Notes: generated by a model from the sequence alone, not told the origin. Positions 14,349 to 27,659 are shown, counted from the stretch's first letter. The stretch: DNA of 64,000 bases from Datnioides undecimradiatus (GCA_008933995.1 WARS01000011.1:8957516-9021515), one strand, 5' to 3'. Made by a program: numbers and translations.

Positions 14349-17300
14349 TGCAACTATGGCAGTTATTAACTGCAGCGATTTACATTTTAACTGTACGAAC
14401 AGAAAAGCTGCAGTGTCTCTGCAGTAAGACTAAAAAAAACATACTATATACTCTTCAAAAACAAATACTGCACCCTCACACAGAGGCCACTATTTGATTA
14501 ATACAAGGAGGGGCATATCTTAATCTGCAGACACGGGCAGCAAATGGCTTGGACTTGAGCCACGTCATTATTGCCTAATAGTCGTGTTCAGAAAGTATGC
14601 CCCATTGTGTTTCATATGACCAGGCAACACCCCCTCCTGCCACTCGAAATCACATCCAGCTAAACAAACCAGCCGGCCTGCTTCCTGTGGAGCAGCAATT
14701 CAAATCCCAGGCACTGGTTTGGACCTCTGCAGCGTGCAGCACGCCACCATCCACATGTGGACCTCTCACCCCGTTATTTACTCCACCACCTTCAAATTAA
14801 CAAACTACAAGACTGTTTGGTTTAGTTGTCTGAAAATTAGATTTGATTTTTCAGATCCTAACTTGGTTTACATCACCTCCTTTGGTTTACATTAGCCAGT
14901 TGTTAGCTTTAGAGTACTGTTAGGTAATCAGCCCCCTGTAGAGATTCAGCAGTAAAAAATACCAATCAAGTCCTCTTGCAATGTAAAGACAATAAAGTGA
15001 GTTACTAAATGAGGTGAATGTGTTCTCCCTGATTTGCCTGTAATTTATTGAAACATTATAGCCCTGATGGAACAACAAAAAGCTCAAATCAACAAGTGGC
15101 AAAGCCAATAATAATTTGGGATTAGTCAAAATAGGCAGGATGACCAATTTAGTTCACACATTAAATTATGCTTTCCATCATTCTTAATATGGTTATCACT
15201 ATTTTAACTTGAAATCATATCACAAAAGAGCAATTGTTAGTGACTGTCACAGGACTATTTCAATGTATACAACTTATTCAGCTATTCCCTCCATGAGAAC
15301 TGCCAATATGTAAATAGTGTTGCCTGGACACTTCTAGTTTTGGATGTTTGACGGCCCCCTACTTTTACTTTGTTATGCTTATCTGCTTTAAGAATGGAGG
15401 CTTATTGTGTTTGAACAAAAGAAGCCCTTTTATGTCCATCACGGAACAAAGATGGTAACTGACATTGTGCAACAACACAGTGAGCTGACTATTGCAAACT
15501 GTTTGCAGACTTGAGATTAAACAGCATTTGTGATTTCTGAGACAATCTCTTAAAAACCTGGAAACAAATACATATAAACTGAAATTGTTCCGTATGCATT
15601 TGTTTGCGTCTTAGTGCTGCTGCCAAAACAGCTGAACATCCAAAATGCATATTTTGCTTAATAAAACACCTCACTGCCAATCCACAAATAAAAGAGCAAG
15701 AATCAAGTGTTTCCTTTACATTTTGTAGATTTGCACATTTTAACTGATGCTTATTTCCACCCTAAAAATATCTGTTAGCTGGAAAATAATATGAAAAACC
15801 AAGTCCTTATCTACAGCAAACTGTAACCTTATTTGGTCTTGATTTCACATTGTTGCAGTACCATTTATCCTCCTGGTCTGTATTCACATCTGGCACTAAC
15901 TATGTCGACAGTGTATTTTTCTTCAGTAGGTATTTTGTTACACTGTTAATATAAATTGAGTCAAAACATGAACTGTGGAATGAAGTAAAACGTGACATTA
16001 TGGACAATTTACCAAATGGCTATATTGAAATAGACTCATTTGAAAATAATAAAATAAGACAAAAACTATGACACAGAAACATTTTACTGTGTGGAAATAT
16101 TCATGTTTTACTCTATGATGCATGACCATGTCTGTGTTTTCCATGGGTCACTTCTTAACCCCTTGCAACTACATCAGAAATGAGCTGAAATCCAAATAAA
16201 AACATGAGAGAAGTGCAAACTCGACAGACAAAAAGATAGCAGACCACAACAGAATAAAATATGCCATAATGCAGAAGACTGACGATTATCTCATTTGCAA
16301 TTTAATGTGAATGTGTTGTCCATCAATATTATCACTGAAATTTTTTATGTCTGTTGGTGAGCTTTCAAACAATGCCCTAAACGTAATTTTTGACAAATCA
16401 GGTGATTTTCTCCTATCTGTATAGAAAAAAAACTGCAGTTCAGTTTATAAATACACTTGTTTCTTTTTCAACACTCTCCAACCCTCAACCTCAGAGCTGA
16501 ACTTTGAAATGCCTCCAGTCGGGAAACCATCTGAGCCGAGCTCTTAATGATCGCCAAAATACAGCACTTGTTATTCCAGCTGTTGATACAGGCAGGTTAC
16601 TGAGTGTATAAACACAGGCAGTACATAATTTTCACTCTTCAAAGTAGCTTGATTTATATCATACAGAACAGAATTAATATGCATAATTTGTATCGCATGG
16701 AGAACATTTGAAAACATTAGCGCTGGAGTTACATTAGTATAATATGCAGTCGCGTCTCCTACTGCCACCCACAGTTTAAAACCTTATTCACTGTAAGGTA
16801 AATAAAGGAACAATCACAGATTTTTTTTTTCCACTGACTAATTCCAGAGGAAAAAAAAAAAAGAAAAACAATTAAAAGTCCCTTCCCCTTCCCATCCAGA
16901 CTATTCCCACGCATTTTTTGGCAGAGCTCTGCTGATGATCTCCAGAGGCTTTGCTTCTTGAGGAACTTGTCAGGAAAAGATCTACATTTCCCAGGGATGA
17001 GTGTGGGTGAAAGTGAGAAGGAAACTGCAAGACAGAGCAGAAGTTTGAGCACAAGCCAAAAAGCGAGAATTAAAAGTGAAAAGAAGAGTTCATGTATTGA
17101 CAGGGGGGGAGACATGGGGTTAAGAATTTGAGGACTGAGCTCACGGTGCGGGGGGATTTGTGATATCCTCAGAGAAAGGAAAGAAAAGGCTAAACTGAAA
17201 AGAAAAAAATGGCACCTATCTATCTGTCAGAGATCTCGAGCTGACTTTTGTATGTTAGAAGAAGTGATGGCATTAAGGCACCAAGGGAGAAATATAGATC

Positions 17301-17742
17301 CTTTAATATCACTTTTGTTCTTCAAACTGTGACCCACCAAACACAAGTGCATCACTAATCAGTTTAACCCTGTTATACTAATTCAGCTCTGTAGCTTCAC
17401 ATGATGTGCAGCTGACACAAGTGCCAGGCCCACTCCAGAGTCAGTGTGGCCTGGAGCCCAGGCCAGGGCAAAAGCCCCGACCTCAGAGGCATACTGACCT
17501 GGCAGGGGGACACCTCTCATGGCATTTTGACATCAGGTTCAGAGACAATAGAAATCTTTCTAACAGCATCTTATAGACTCCTGAACCTGCCACTATTATG
17601 ATATTATCCTTATTCAAATGAGGGTTCATTTCTTTTGTTTTTTGATTTGTCTTCAGTGACATTTTGTTGATGGACTGGGTCAGTCCTGTGAGTAGTGGGT
17701 CACAAGTTGACAAAAATGTCAAAACTGGTTTCCTTAGCTTTT

Positions 17743-17745
<3 letters not shown>
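14349..17745. other. AT-rich non-coding stretch
   Basis: No gene or recognisable transposon is seen. T- and A-rich runs occur at 16820-16870. The 118-codon minus-strand frame across 16759-17115 partly translates these runs and is treated as chance. Confidence 0.5.

Positions 17746-17781
<36 letters not shown>
17746..17781. repeat. (CA)n microsatellite
   Basis: About 18 CA units without interruption. The CVCV start of the minus-strand open frame ending here is its translation. Confidence 0.96.
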
Positions 17782-17782
<1 letters not shown>

Positions 17783-19624
17783 ATAACTGTTTGCTTTATC
17801 TCTTGAAATGAGGCAGCAGAGAGAAAGATAAGTGACTGAACCAGCATTGCAACATTATATATAACATTTGTAACACTGATATATAAAGCCATTATCTGAT
17901 ATTTTAAAACATATTAAAACCTTACAAAAATGATTCACCTTGTAATCAACTTCATTTATACTGCGGTTGAATAAAAAAACATACCAACACAATCATTACA
18001 GCACCATGTTCAATCCTGCGTTTGTCTTCCCACATGACTAATAACCCAACTCAAGGATTACTATCTTGTTTTCCAGTCCAGGACATTTTCATCTCCTGGG
18101 ATCTCAAAACTTCACAAGCCCAACAGGAAGTGACTGCCGTCACGCCCGTTAGGTCAATAAGCATTTATGCATCAGAAGAGGCCCTGCTCTTAGCTGTGGA
18201 CATATTTATTATATATAGACATGGTTGTTCCTCTGACTTGTTGTGTTCCTTATCTTTTTTAATACTTTGATACAACAACATTTACAGAGTTGTATGTGTT
18301 ACTGTGAGAATCTTCAGTGAGGCTCAGCTGAGAAGAAGGATTTGTTCATGTTTGTTTTCAGCTTGCTGTACTTGAGGATACAGCTAACCACTGATATGCT
18401 ACGTTAGCAGCATATCTCCCACCATGGAAAAAAAAACATAGTGGCAGATAGTGTCTGAAAAACCCCTCACCATCTGTATTCTTAACTTAGATTCAAATAT
18501 GGACACCCCAGGCTACAGTTGATATCTCACCACTGGATCACTAGATTGTCTTTATGCCAGATTTCTACAAGTTAGAGATACGCAGCCCTACTCATTCATC
18601 CTGTTCTTGTAAAACCTCTTGCCAGAGCGACCTGAGAGCCAAAGGCAAGAGTGACTTTATAGTGTCATATCGTTAAAATATCTTCTACATTCATAAACAT
18701 TGTGCACTCAGCTTCAGCTCAAACAACAACCGCTTTAATTATGATTTCAGATCACACACACTGGCAGGAAACGCAGTCAAAAAAATGAGATCAAATATGA
18801 TCCTCTATAAAACAAAAACAACTAACAAGCTCTTCTTTCCTGGATACAAGAGACAGTCTGTTTTTTCAACCACAGGTACATTGCCACTCCTCCAAACTGT
18901 GGATGTTTGCCGAGCTACACATCATACTGACTGTGTCCGAGCCTCATTGCAAAGCAATACATCCCCATCATTACATTGCCATTGTCAATTGAATGACTCA
19001 GAACATTAGTGAACAGACAGATGGCTTGAGCTCACAGACAGCCATAGTCTGGAATACCCATACCCATACTATAGATCCCAGTCAATCATTAGGTTCTTGA
19101 GTCAGCCAAGGCCAAGTTCTTTACATGGGAAAAACTGGAGGTTCTTTAGCTCATCTTGAATCACAGTGAGCGCTCAGTGTATGTTCCACTGCTCCTATAT
19201 AAATAGTCCAGATAGTGAAGGTCAAGATTACATCTATATATATATCTATATATAACTAGTCAGTGGAGTTCAGCGTTTTTCAACCGTAGTTTGAGCCAAC
19301 AAACAAGTGAAATGAAATATTTTGACTTGGAAGTTCAACTTTTTTATGTAGTTTTGAATATGGCCACTGGATTTTAGATATAGACCTCCAATGGGAACCC
19401 TATTACTGAAACTAAGAGTCCTCTGGAGGCCCACATAGCTCGCAAACCACCACTATCTTCCAATCCTTAACCAGTGAGCTGAACAATGGACAACAGGACC
19501 CTAACACTAATTTTTCATACAACTGACTTCATACCTTAATATTTAAAATCCATATGTATAACATGTGTATGACGTGGATACTCTTGATTATTTACTGCTT
19601 GTGTTAAAATGAGTGCTGGATGTT
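17782..19624. other. Non-coding stretch with a short TA-rich run
   Basis: No gene is supported. An imperfect TATA/TATC run lies at about 19231-19254. The sequence from about 19270 starts like a hAT-type terminus (CAGCGTTTTTCAACC), but no second terminus was found, so no element is called. Confidence 0.45.
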
Positions 19625-19690
19625 CTTGAGAATTTAATGTTGAAGCTTGAGAATTTAATGTTGACGCTTGAGAATTTAATGTAGAAGCTT
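19625..19690. repeat. 21-bp minisatellite, three copies
   Basis: A 21-bp unit beginning CTTGAGAATTTAATGTTGA starts at 19625, 19646 and 19667. The copies differ at only a few positions, and the array ends near 19690. It is a short, nearly homogeneous tandem array in otherwise unique sequence. Confidence 0.9.
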
Positions 19691-20989
19691 TTCAGAATTT
19701 GTCTTTATTGTACCCATTGAACACCGCAGGCTATAATAAAAAACTTGGACACTAACTACTTGGGTTACCATATCTTCTGTTTTCTTTATGACCAAGATTA
19801 GAGACATTCCCTTAGAGTTTTCACTGGATTTGGGATTAAATCACAATAATATCTGAAATAAAATATTTAAAATTATTTGTGCTACTACTTTTTTTAAAAT
19901 AAATTGCAAAATAAATAAAGTCATTGCATCGCAAACTGCATTGGAATCAGTTGCAACTGAACTGAGAACGTGAATGAGTGATTATCTCATTGTTTTAGAT
20001 TATATGGGTCTTATGTCTCTACTTGGTCACAGGCTACCAAAGTGTAGTTCATGTCAGTTTGTCTTTATTAAGCAACAAGCAAGTTTAATCAATACTGGGG
20101 AAACTGTATGCTTTCTTTTCTCTAATGTGCCATTAAGAGCCATTCAGAGTGACTGAACAGTTGTCACAGAAAGTGGAGAAACACTGAGTAATCAATGATA
20201 GTTAAGAACTGTAATTTATCACCTTGCCACAACTGAGGGTTTGCAAAATGAGCCCTCCTGCTTGTAGGAGAGAATGTGTTGGGGGAAGCTTGGGCGATAT
20301 GGTGGCCGAGGCACACAAGGGTCAAGGCCCAATTACTCTTCATCTACTGCTCCTCATCACCACTGGCAGAAGCACAGTTCAATTGGTGCATTATCTAAGC
20401 ATATCAATAGTGCGGAATTAAAAGTCATTGATTTTTTGCAAGTTTTTTTTTTTTCTCTTTGGTCAAAAGAAGGTAGAAGAAGCTGTTACACTGAACTAAT
20501 GTCTTTAAATCAACAAATACTAGAGATATTGAAAATTAAGTGAGGGGAGCACATTCTATTGTTCTTTTTTTTAATATAGTCTTTAAAATAAGTGCAGAGT
20601 CATTATATCATTATAAGTAATTTGAATGGCACAACAGATAAATCGGTGGGATTATTGTTACATTTCTGCCACTAACATAAAGTTAAAATTATATTTGCAA
20701 AAGTCAGTTACACTAATAACTAAGGAAAGAGGGATTGTGCCATTTAAACTTTAATTTCTGTTACATCCTCCAGGCTATGAAGTAAGTATGAGTTCACTGT
20801 AAACTGGAGTCTCTATCATGGCTGGAGTAGGCCCTTGTGTAAAAAAAATTACCCAATAGACATAAATAAAGATGCTAGCAATCACACATCAATCACATTG
20901 TGCATGAACAGTTGGAATGACCATAGCAGGAAAAGGTTGAAAGGGCCGAAAAAAGAGAAAAATTTCAATTTCAAGAGCATTATTATTTT
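19691..20989. other. AT-rich non-coding stretch
   Basis: No gene is recognised. A T-rich run lies at about 20443-20456. The segment 20220-20420 is complex, unique-looking sequence, with two short frames that have no recognisable motif. Confidence 0.45.
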
Positions 20990-21560
20990 CATTAATCATA
21001 GCCCTGCCATCAACCTATCCTTATGCCTTAGTGAGAGATCTATTATACGCTCCATTTAGCCTCGGCCATATTACCTCATATGTTTTCCTGGCTGACCAAA
21101 TAAGACTTAAGAGATAAAACAATTTACTGTTCATTATGAGCCATGTCACTGGAATCAATCTATTAGCCTGTGTTAACTGGGATGGCTGGCAAGATCTCAC
21201 GGACTGTATTGAGGTAAAGAAAATGGATATTTATGTTTTGTATGTCCACGGTCATAAAATGACTGGGCATTTAATTTGGCCCCTCCAACTCAGTGGATGG
21301 CTTTATTTTTCCGGTGGCCAAGGCGCCCTCCTCGCCTTTAAGCAGCCCCTGACCTGTGAAAGATTCTAACAAATTAGCTTCTATTGTGAAGCCAAAGGTG
21401 CCATCAATGAGGAGACGCTCCACTGCACCTAAAGTATGATGGTGGAGGCAAGCAACAGAGCAGAGAACCTTGACATGATTGAATTAACCCTTTGTAGGAA
21501 ACGTGCTGATAAGGATGGCAGTGGAAGGTGGGTTAAAGGGCTGAACTGTTTGCCTCATAT
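20990..21560. promoter_or_regulatory. Candidate non-coding regulatory element
   Basis: Complex, repeat-free sequence of mixed composition with ATTAATC and TTTAATT homeodomain-type cores near 20990 and 21270, next to GC-richer stretches with CpG. There are no microsatellites and no coding signal. It resembles the conserved non-coding elements of teleost developmental loci. Only a multi-fish alignment can confirm this, so the call is inference. Confidence 0.25.
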
Positions 21561-21750
21561 GACAAGAAACAGGTGCCAAGCCTGAATCTAACTTCCTAAA
21601 CACAATGACTGTGGCCAGACTCTGTAATTAACTTTAAGTGATATTCTAAATGTAATATTTCCAAATATTTCCTGTTCACATTGTCATTAAAAACACATCC
21701 ACGCTGCATGTGTGGGAAACAAGACAGGAGTTTACAGCTATGCCAGCAGC

Positions 21751-22010
21751 TTTGTGAAGCTGTAAATGCTCACATCACCACTGCAACATACTCACAGTGT
21801 CAATGCTGGCATGCTGATGTTTAGCAGGTATAATGTTTACTATGTTTGCCAGCTTAATTCAGCATGTTACCATGGCTACTTTTATCATTTAGCACTTAAC
21901 AACAAGTACACCTGCAGCTGATGGGAGTCATTGTTCAGGTAAGTATTGGACAAAATAATATTCAACATTATTTTTATGATGGCATTAGTTAAGGCTGATG
22001 AAAGTCACAC
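21751..22010 (+). repeat. Common teleost interspersed repeat (unclassified), partial and diverged
   Basis: Contains the series TGCTGATGTTTAGCAGGTA, then TTCAGCATGTTACCATGGCT, TTAGCACTTAACA, CAGCTGATGGGAGTCATTG, AAGTATTGGACAAA and TTATGATGGCATTAG in the order expected for a widespread percomorph repeat that I recognise from many fish loci. The family's class is not certain to me. This copy is the 5' portion and is clearly diverged. A 3' portion of what appears to be the same family lies about 16 kb away at 37827-38010, on the same strand. Confidence 0.72.
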
Positions 22011-22189
22011 TCAAAACAGTTAATGAACACAAAAAGAGGAAGCAACACACTCAGCATAGGTTGTGATACTGTTCACTGGCTCGGTCACTGCTACACTGAG
22101 TATGCAGACACAGGGATCAAACAGTAGTCAGTTTGCTCTCATTGGCGGGTTTTAGGTTGGAATGATCTTCATTTACCTTTTGCTGCACT

Positions 22190-22358
22190 CATGAATGTGA
22201 AAGCGCGCATGAATGGTTGTCTGTGTGTCAATCCTGTGAGGAGGTGGCAACCTGTCTAGGGTGTATCCCCGCCTTGGCCCAATGTCAGCCGGGATCAGCT
22301 CCTGCCTCCCACAGCCCTGTAGCGTATAAACTGTTATAAATAGTGGTTGGATGGATAC
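22190..22358 (+). mobile_element. L2-clade LINE 3' tail (or SINE sharing it), truncated
   Basis: The order GGTGGCAACCTGTCTAGGGT, GTATCCCCGCC, CCCAATGTCAGC, GGGATCAGCTCCTGCC, CCCTGTAGCG and a GGATGGATAC end matches the 3' untranslated tail found in very many fish L2-type retrotransposons. The terminal GGATG-type repeat is the usual end and sets the plus orientation. No reverse transcriptase coding sequence precedes it, so this is a 5'-truncated dead copy. Confidence 0.85.
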
Positions 22359-25300
22359 CATGGTCAGAATAATGGGCCGTGTATACAAGTTGGGCTTGAC
22401 ATTAGTTTAAAAATTGACAGCGTTACCATGCATTCAAAAGCACAGCACAATCCTTGACTTTGTAGAAGTGCATATTGTGAGTGACAAAAGCAATAGCTAA
22501 TTCTTGATCTTTAAATCCCTCATCATTGTTTTCACTGAATGCATTTAGCTCCAATATTGCTGGAGGCAAAAATATGATTTTATTTTCTTGTTGTTTTGCT
22601 GTTTGAAAAGAAAAATAGATCACAAGGCTTATAACTGGTGCTGTTGGTTGTCAACTAGCCACAGAAACAAAACAAGACTTGCACAAACTCAGCTAAAGTT
22701 GAGTTGTTCTGTATGTTGACAAAAATGCTCAATATACACAAAAAATCATAATTACATCAGACTGGAATAGGCTCATAAATTGGCTCCTGAACTATGTTTG
22801 ATTCTGTCTGGATTTCTGTTTTCATTTCTTTGCATTGTCAAAGGATTTCTGAATGAGGATATTGACATTATCATATTTTTAATCAGACTTCAACACCTGT
22901 GACACTTTCCATCATGGAAAGAGAGGGTGCCACCTATGAATATATGTTTGGATAGAAAATTAAGTTCATAGGTCACTCGCATGATCTGCAGGCTAACAGG
23001 GGATGGAATGTGCTTATTTGTTTTTAAGTCAAAACTGATTTCATTAAGACTGGGAAAGGTCAGCATGACATGAAAAAGACATTCGGTCTCAATGGCGAGA
23101 TCAAACCACACATCACTGAGTGGGCCATTGGTGTGCCTTAGAAAGCTGATATGTTGAGGAATCTGGGTTTACTGGTTCACAAGGTTGTAATTCACCATGA
23201 CCTACTTAAAAGTATTCAACATGAAAACTGATGAACGACTAGTAGAAAATAGTTTAGACTGACAAACAGTAAGAAAAATTTAAGGGAGAACAAAATGTTA
23301 TGTCTGATTATAAACCAGAAATGTGTGTTCATTCATATGGAAAGTCAACCAAAGAACCTGTCCTGCTGATTATTATGCTATCACGACAGGTAAACACCAT
23401 TTAAAATCAAAATGTTAGCTGACTCTGGGCCTAAATGTCGGATGGTTTACCCAAGGAAATGTATGTACCTTATGGCTTTAGCTGCAGCCATACAAAAGGA
23501 AAAAAATAAATAAAGGGAAGAAAGGATCCCATACCACAGCACTGCCTTTAGGGGACTAGGAGTGTGGAGAGGACAATGGGGTCAAAGCAACTTGATTTGT
23601 ATCTTATGTCCTGTGGGACAAGAGAATACACCAGTCAAATCCAAGTTACCTGGCCTTTGGCTACCCCTTTGCTCCTAAACAATAAGCTGGGATACTACTA
23701 GACATCTACCCCAGAGGTGGGGAAAAAGGAAGGGAATATAATGGTGTGTGTGTAAGAGAGGGAGGAGCTGGGAACAAGAGAGGGAAGAGTGAGGGTTATA
23801 AGAGGTATGATTAGGAAATTAATTGCAAAGCCACTGGGAACCATTGTACTATCAGAATGAAATATTTCAGTTGTCATGTTATTGTCTTTGCAACAAACTC
23901 ATACTGTACTGTCCAAACCAAATACTGAGGAAATTCTTACCAAATTCCAAGAAAGACTAAAGTGCATTTCAAGGTTAAAACTATTAACCCTTGCTGCTGT
24001 ACAGTACACTCATGTAGAAACTTATAACGAGTGACTTTGCAACAGGAATTAGCAAATAATTTCAAACACATTTGGGAACTTAAGTCAGTTTAATGTCATT
24101 TTAGTATTAGTGGTAGAATTTAGAATTAGAGTTGTTGGTCAGACAAAACTTGACATTTAAAGATATTGCTTTGAGGTGTGGGACGTTTTAGTGGATGTTT
24201 TTCATTAAAAAAGAAACAATTTTGCAATCAAATATAATACCCAGCCGATTTTTTAGACATATTAAAAATAATCACTAGTTGCATGTCTATAGGTCAGGTT
24301 CTGGAAGAGGAGTGGAAACAAGATGGTGAGAGACAAAAATACATATAATGAATTCTGAATCTACACTACTGGAAGTATAATAGGTACAAGAAGAGGCCAA
24401 AGCAAATCTTGCAACTTCACTTTATATGAGAATAATATATTCCACTTACTTTCTTTTTCTATACATGAGAACTTTTCAAGAAGAGTGTTTTTCTCAGGCA
24501 TCCTAGACAATATAAAAATAAATAAAAACAGTAGACAGAAACTTACTTAATGTCATGCTGATATGCTCCTTGAGAGGGGAGATGGTGTCACACTGAGGCT
24601 GCAAACACTATGAGCACACATCATTGTAATCACTGAGGTGTTTTTATTATCTGAACATTTCACTTGTGTGCCAAAGTATTAAGAATAACAATATTCTAAC
24701 GTTGTACTGATAATTTTAGATCTAATTTACTGTCCTACAGCTTTTTCTGTTATTAAATGCTTACATATGCAGTGCAGAACCACAGAGCAAAGAAAAAAAC
24801 ATGCATCCTTCTGTTTTATTTCAAGTATTTCAGCCACGCATGACCTGATAAAAACACATTGTATGTTGTTGTTTTTCTTTATAATCCATGCTCGACAGAC
24901 AAATAAAAAATAAACAGATGAGGACTAAGATACCAATTTGTCTTAACACACAGAAAGCAAATCTAGGCCAGGCTTGGGGAGGAGTGATTTGGCACATAAG
25001 CCCCTTGTAAGATATGCTCCAAAATATGCAGCCAAATTTTTCATCCTCCCTGTTTCATCATCATTATCAGGTACAGTGATCAGATGCTGTTTAGTACAGT
25101 ACTGACCATCACGCAACTGCAGCCACACTCTTGACAAAGCACCAAAACTCTAATATATTGTGAGAGAATTTATTTGACACATCAGTCACTGAACAAGGAG
25201 GTAATTAACAGCAGGGAGAAAACCCACACTGCAGGGGTTGTATCATATTATATCCAGAAATGACCAGACAGCAACAGTTACAGCGAGAATAACAAACACA

Positions 25301-25399
25301 CACAAGACTTTCATTATTAGGTGTTTGGGAGTTATTGGTTTGGTCATTTCCTATGTCTGATGGCGAAAATTTGACTTCCCCTTTTGGCATGATGAGTTT
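22359..25399. other. AT-rich non-coding stretch
   Basis: No gene or clear transposon is recognised. The sequence is mostly unique. A short purine-rich GA/GGGA patch lies at about 23750-23800. Confidence 0.5.
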
Positions 25400-25446
25400 G
25401 GGGTTTTTTTTGTTGTTGTTATTGTTGTTTTTTGTTTTGTTTTTTA
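25400..25446. repeat. T/GTT-rich low-complexity tract
   Basis: T runs and GTT triplets. It produces the asparagine and lysine tract in the minus-strand frame here, which is not coding. It may be the reverse complement of a decayed A-rich tail. Confidence 0.85.
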
Positions 25447-25718
25447 AAATCATGCCTGTTTAATCTTTGTCTGTTCAAATATATGAGAAGAGAAAACTGA
25501 TGTAATATAACTGCTATCTGTCCAAACTAGAGGGCCTTTATACTACTATACTACTACTAGCACCAGCAACTATGTTTTGAGAAAATGAAATGTGTCCTGT
25601 ATTAAGTTTTTGATTGATATACTAACATGTCTGCGAACTAACAAAATGTTCAGAATCAGCAACTGTTTTTCCAAGATTACTACATTTGCTCATGGCCACA
25701 AAAAGACGATTAATAGTT

Positions 25719-25946
25719 TCATGGCCAAAGGTTGTTAAGGTTAGGAAACCATGAAACCTTTTTTCTTCCTCTTCTTTTTTGGAGTTGTCGTTTATCTAAT
25801 GGAAACTTAATGAACTGTTGAACAATGTGGAGTCTGAAGTGGGCATTTATGGTTTTATGGATAATTCTGCTGACAGACGGCTGGGATATTCCAAGTTCAT
25901 CAGCACTGCATGACTGCATTTTCTAGTAGCACAGAGTTGTGCAAAC
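25719..25946 (-). pseudogene. PIF/Harbinger transposase fragment, broken
   Basis: The minus-strand frame encodes a helix-turn-helix segment with SADELGISQPSVSRII followed by HIVQQFIKFPLDKRQLQ. This is the characteristic N-terminal to middle part of PIF/Harbinger (HARBI1-like) transposases, just ahead of the DDE nuclease domain. The open part is 66 codons, against several hundred in an intact transposase. The homology seems to continue upstream of the first ATG (LCY...KMQ), but a TAG stop at 25923-25925 interrupts it. Beyond RQLQ the reading becomes lysine- and arginine-rich and family similarity fades. The catalytic Asp/Asp/Glu region is not recognisable. A weak YINQK match in a downstream frame hints at further decayed sequence. 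It is a dead transposon remnant, not a host gene. Confidence in the family is good; the element boundaries are unknown. Confidence 0.8.
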
Positions 25947-27659
25947 CTTGATCTGCAGGGTTATACTGCAGGCTAAAATGCTTTTTGAATTTCTAAAGAC
26001 AGAGGTAAAAGTTAAGTTTAAGTGAAAACTGACACATCAGATATCAACAGTAAGAAGCTTCAGTATTTTAGCCTTAGTGCTGCACTAATTTACATTTTAG
26101 TATGAACAGTGGGGCAGTTGACCATGTCTGAGAGAAGGATCACACAGTAACAAACCCACAGAGAATTATAGCCTCACTCTGTATTTCAATGTCTACTGCT
26201 TGTTCTTTTTACAAAACATAACAGCACCAAGTGGCATATTAAAATTAGCATTTAGCTGGTGAACAAAGCAGTGCATTTATAAGCATAAGACACTGATATT
26301 TTCCTCAGAAAGGAGAAATGATCGAAGCAGAGTAAAGGGAGAATAAAGGCTGGACCTGGCCAGGTGAACAGAAACATAGCTCCAAATAAATCATACAACT
26401 AAAAAAAACCATCTTAAACAATAAAAGTCTATCAAGTGTTGCTTTGTTGTTGCACGGCTTTAAATAAGACAAAATAAAAATTAATATATTTAACATGTAG
26501 TAGCAACAAAAAATACATTACAAAAACCAAATAAAATGTGTTTCTCACGAAAAGTGTATTGCGGCAGTGAACGATGGTTCGTTGCTCTTGAAACAAATTT
26601 TCAATGGACACAGGTGTAAAAGTAAATTGGTAACACTGCTGGTCAGTTAGCTGAACCCCAGAGGTAATTAAGTGTCGAAGTTCTCTTCACACTCCCCTAA
26701 CCCATAGAGGGTAAATGGCTGCGGTAGCCTATTATCAAGCTATGATATGACATGACTCACATAAATAACAACAGCAGCTTATGTATCTCTTTGCTTCCCT
26801 CTGCCATAAGAGTTCATCAGCTGTGTATTGACATGTTTTGGTTCCAATGAAAGCATAATTGAAAGTATGGTGGAAAATCAATACGAAAAATATTACTTAG
26901 TTTAGATGAGGCTGTGAGGTTACTGGGGTAACATCACAGAACAAGAAACCAACACCTACTGACGGGGTGTGGGATAGAGAACTGGCAGAGAACGAGGGAA
27001 TTGCGGTACAACATGCACAAAGTATTCCTGTTGATATAATGTATTATGAATGAAGATAATAGAAATAAACACAAGTTTGAATGATCAGAAGATCATCACA
27101 CGTGTCTTAACACTCCACCCTGCTCCTGTTTCATCACTGTTGCAGTTCTTACTCCAGCCAGTTTCACTTGATCAGGAACTTGTTTAATCATGTCAAATTG
27201 AGTTATAGACAAATTAGGTCTCAGCTCTACCATATTATGAATTATTTTGTTATTAAGTTGCATTTATATCAAAAAGTACAACACATCATGACATCATATT
27301 TTCTCAAATATCTAATAAATTGCTGGTAAAGTTCATTATATGCAATTTCTGTCTCTAAATCGCTACTCTTCCTTCCACTTCAACTGGTCATTCAGTGACT
27401 GACTTTCTATTTTTGCTTGGGTTTATTCAAAAGTAAATTACTAGGGCAGTAACCAATGCTGGACTCACCTATTTGTGTGTTTAATTGGCCATGTTGTCGC
27501 TGGAGTTAATTGGTTCTCTGGGTCCAGGTAGTTACTAAATGTTTGGCAGCATTAGAACCTCAGCACTTTTCCATTAATGGTGCGTGAAATGAAATGTTTG
27601 ATACTGCAAATAAAATCAGTGATATTCAAGGATGTTATGGTTGGTAATGTGTTGAAACT
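25947..27659. other. AT-rich non-coding stretch
   Basis: No gene is supported. Remaining parts of the Harbinger element may extend into the first few hundred bases, but I cannot recognise them. Confidence 0.45.

Noticed and set aside
16759..17115. 118-codon minus-strand open frame with leucine- and serine-rich hydrophobic start
   Set aside because: The hydrophobic look comes from T-rich and pyrimidine-rich sequence on that strand. No family resemblance.
19272..19480. hAT-like start CAGCGTTTTTCAACC
   Set aside because: Neither a second terminus nor an internal family pattern was found.
25208..25235. GGGAGAAAACCCACACTGCA resembling a motif in fish interspersed repeats
   Set aside because: One short match without the neighbouring parts of the family.
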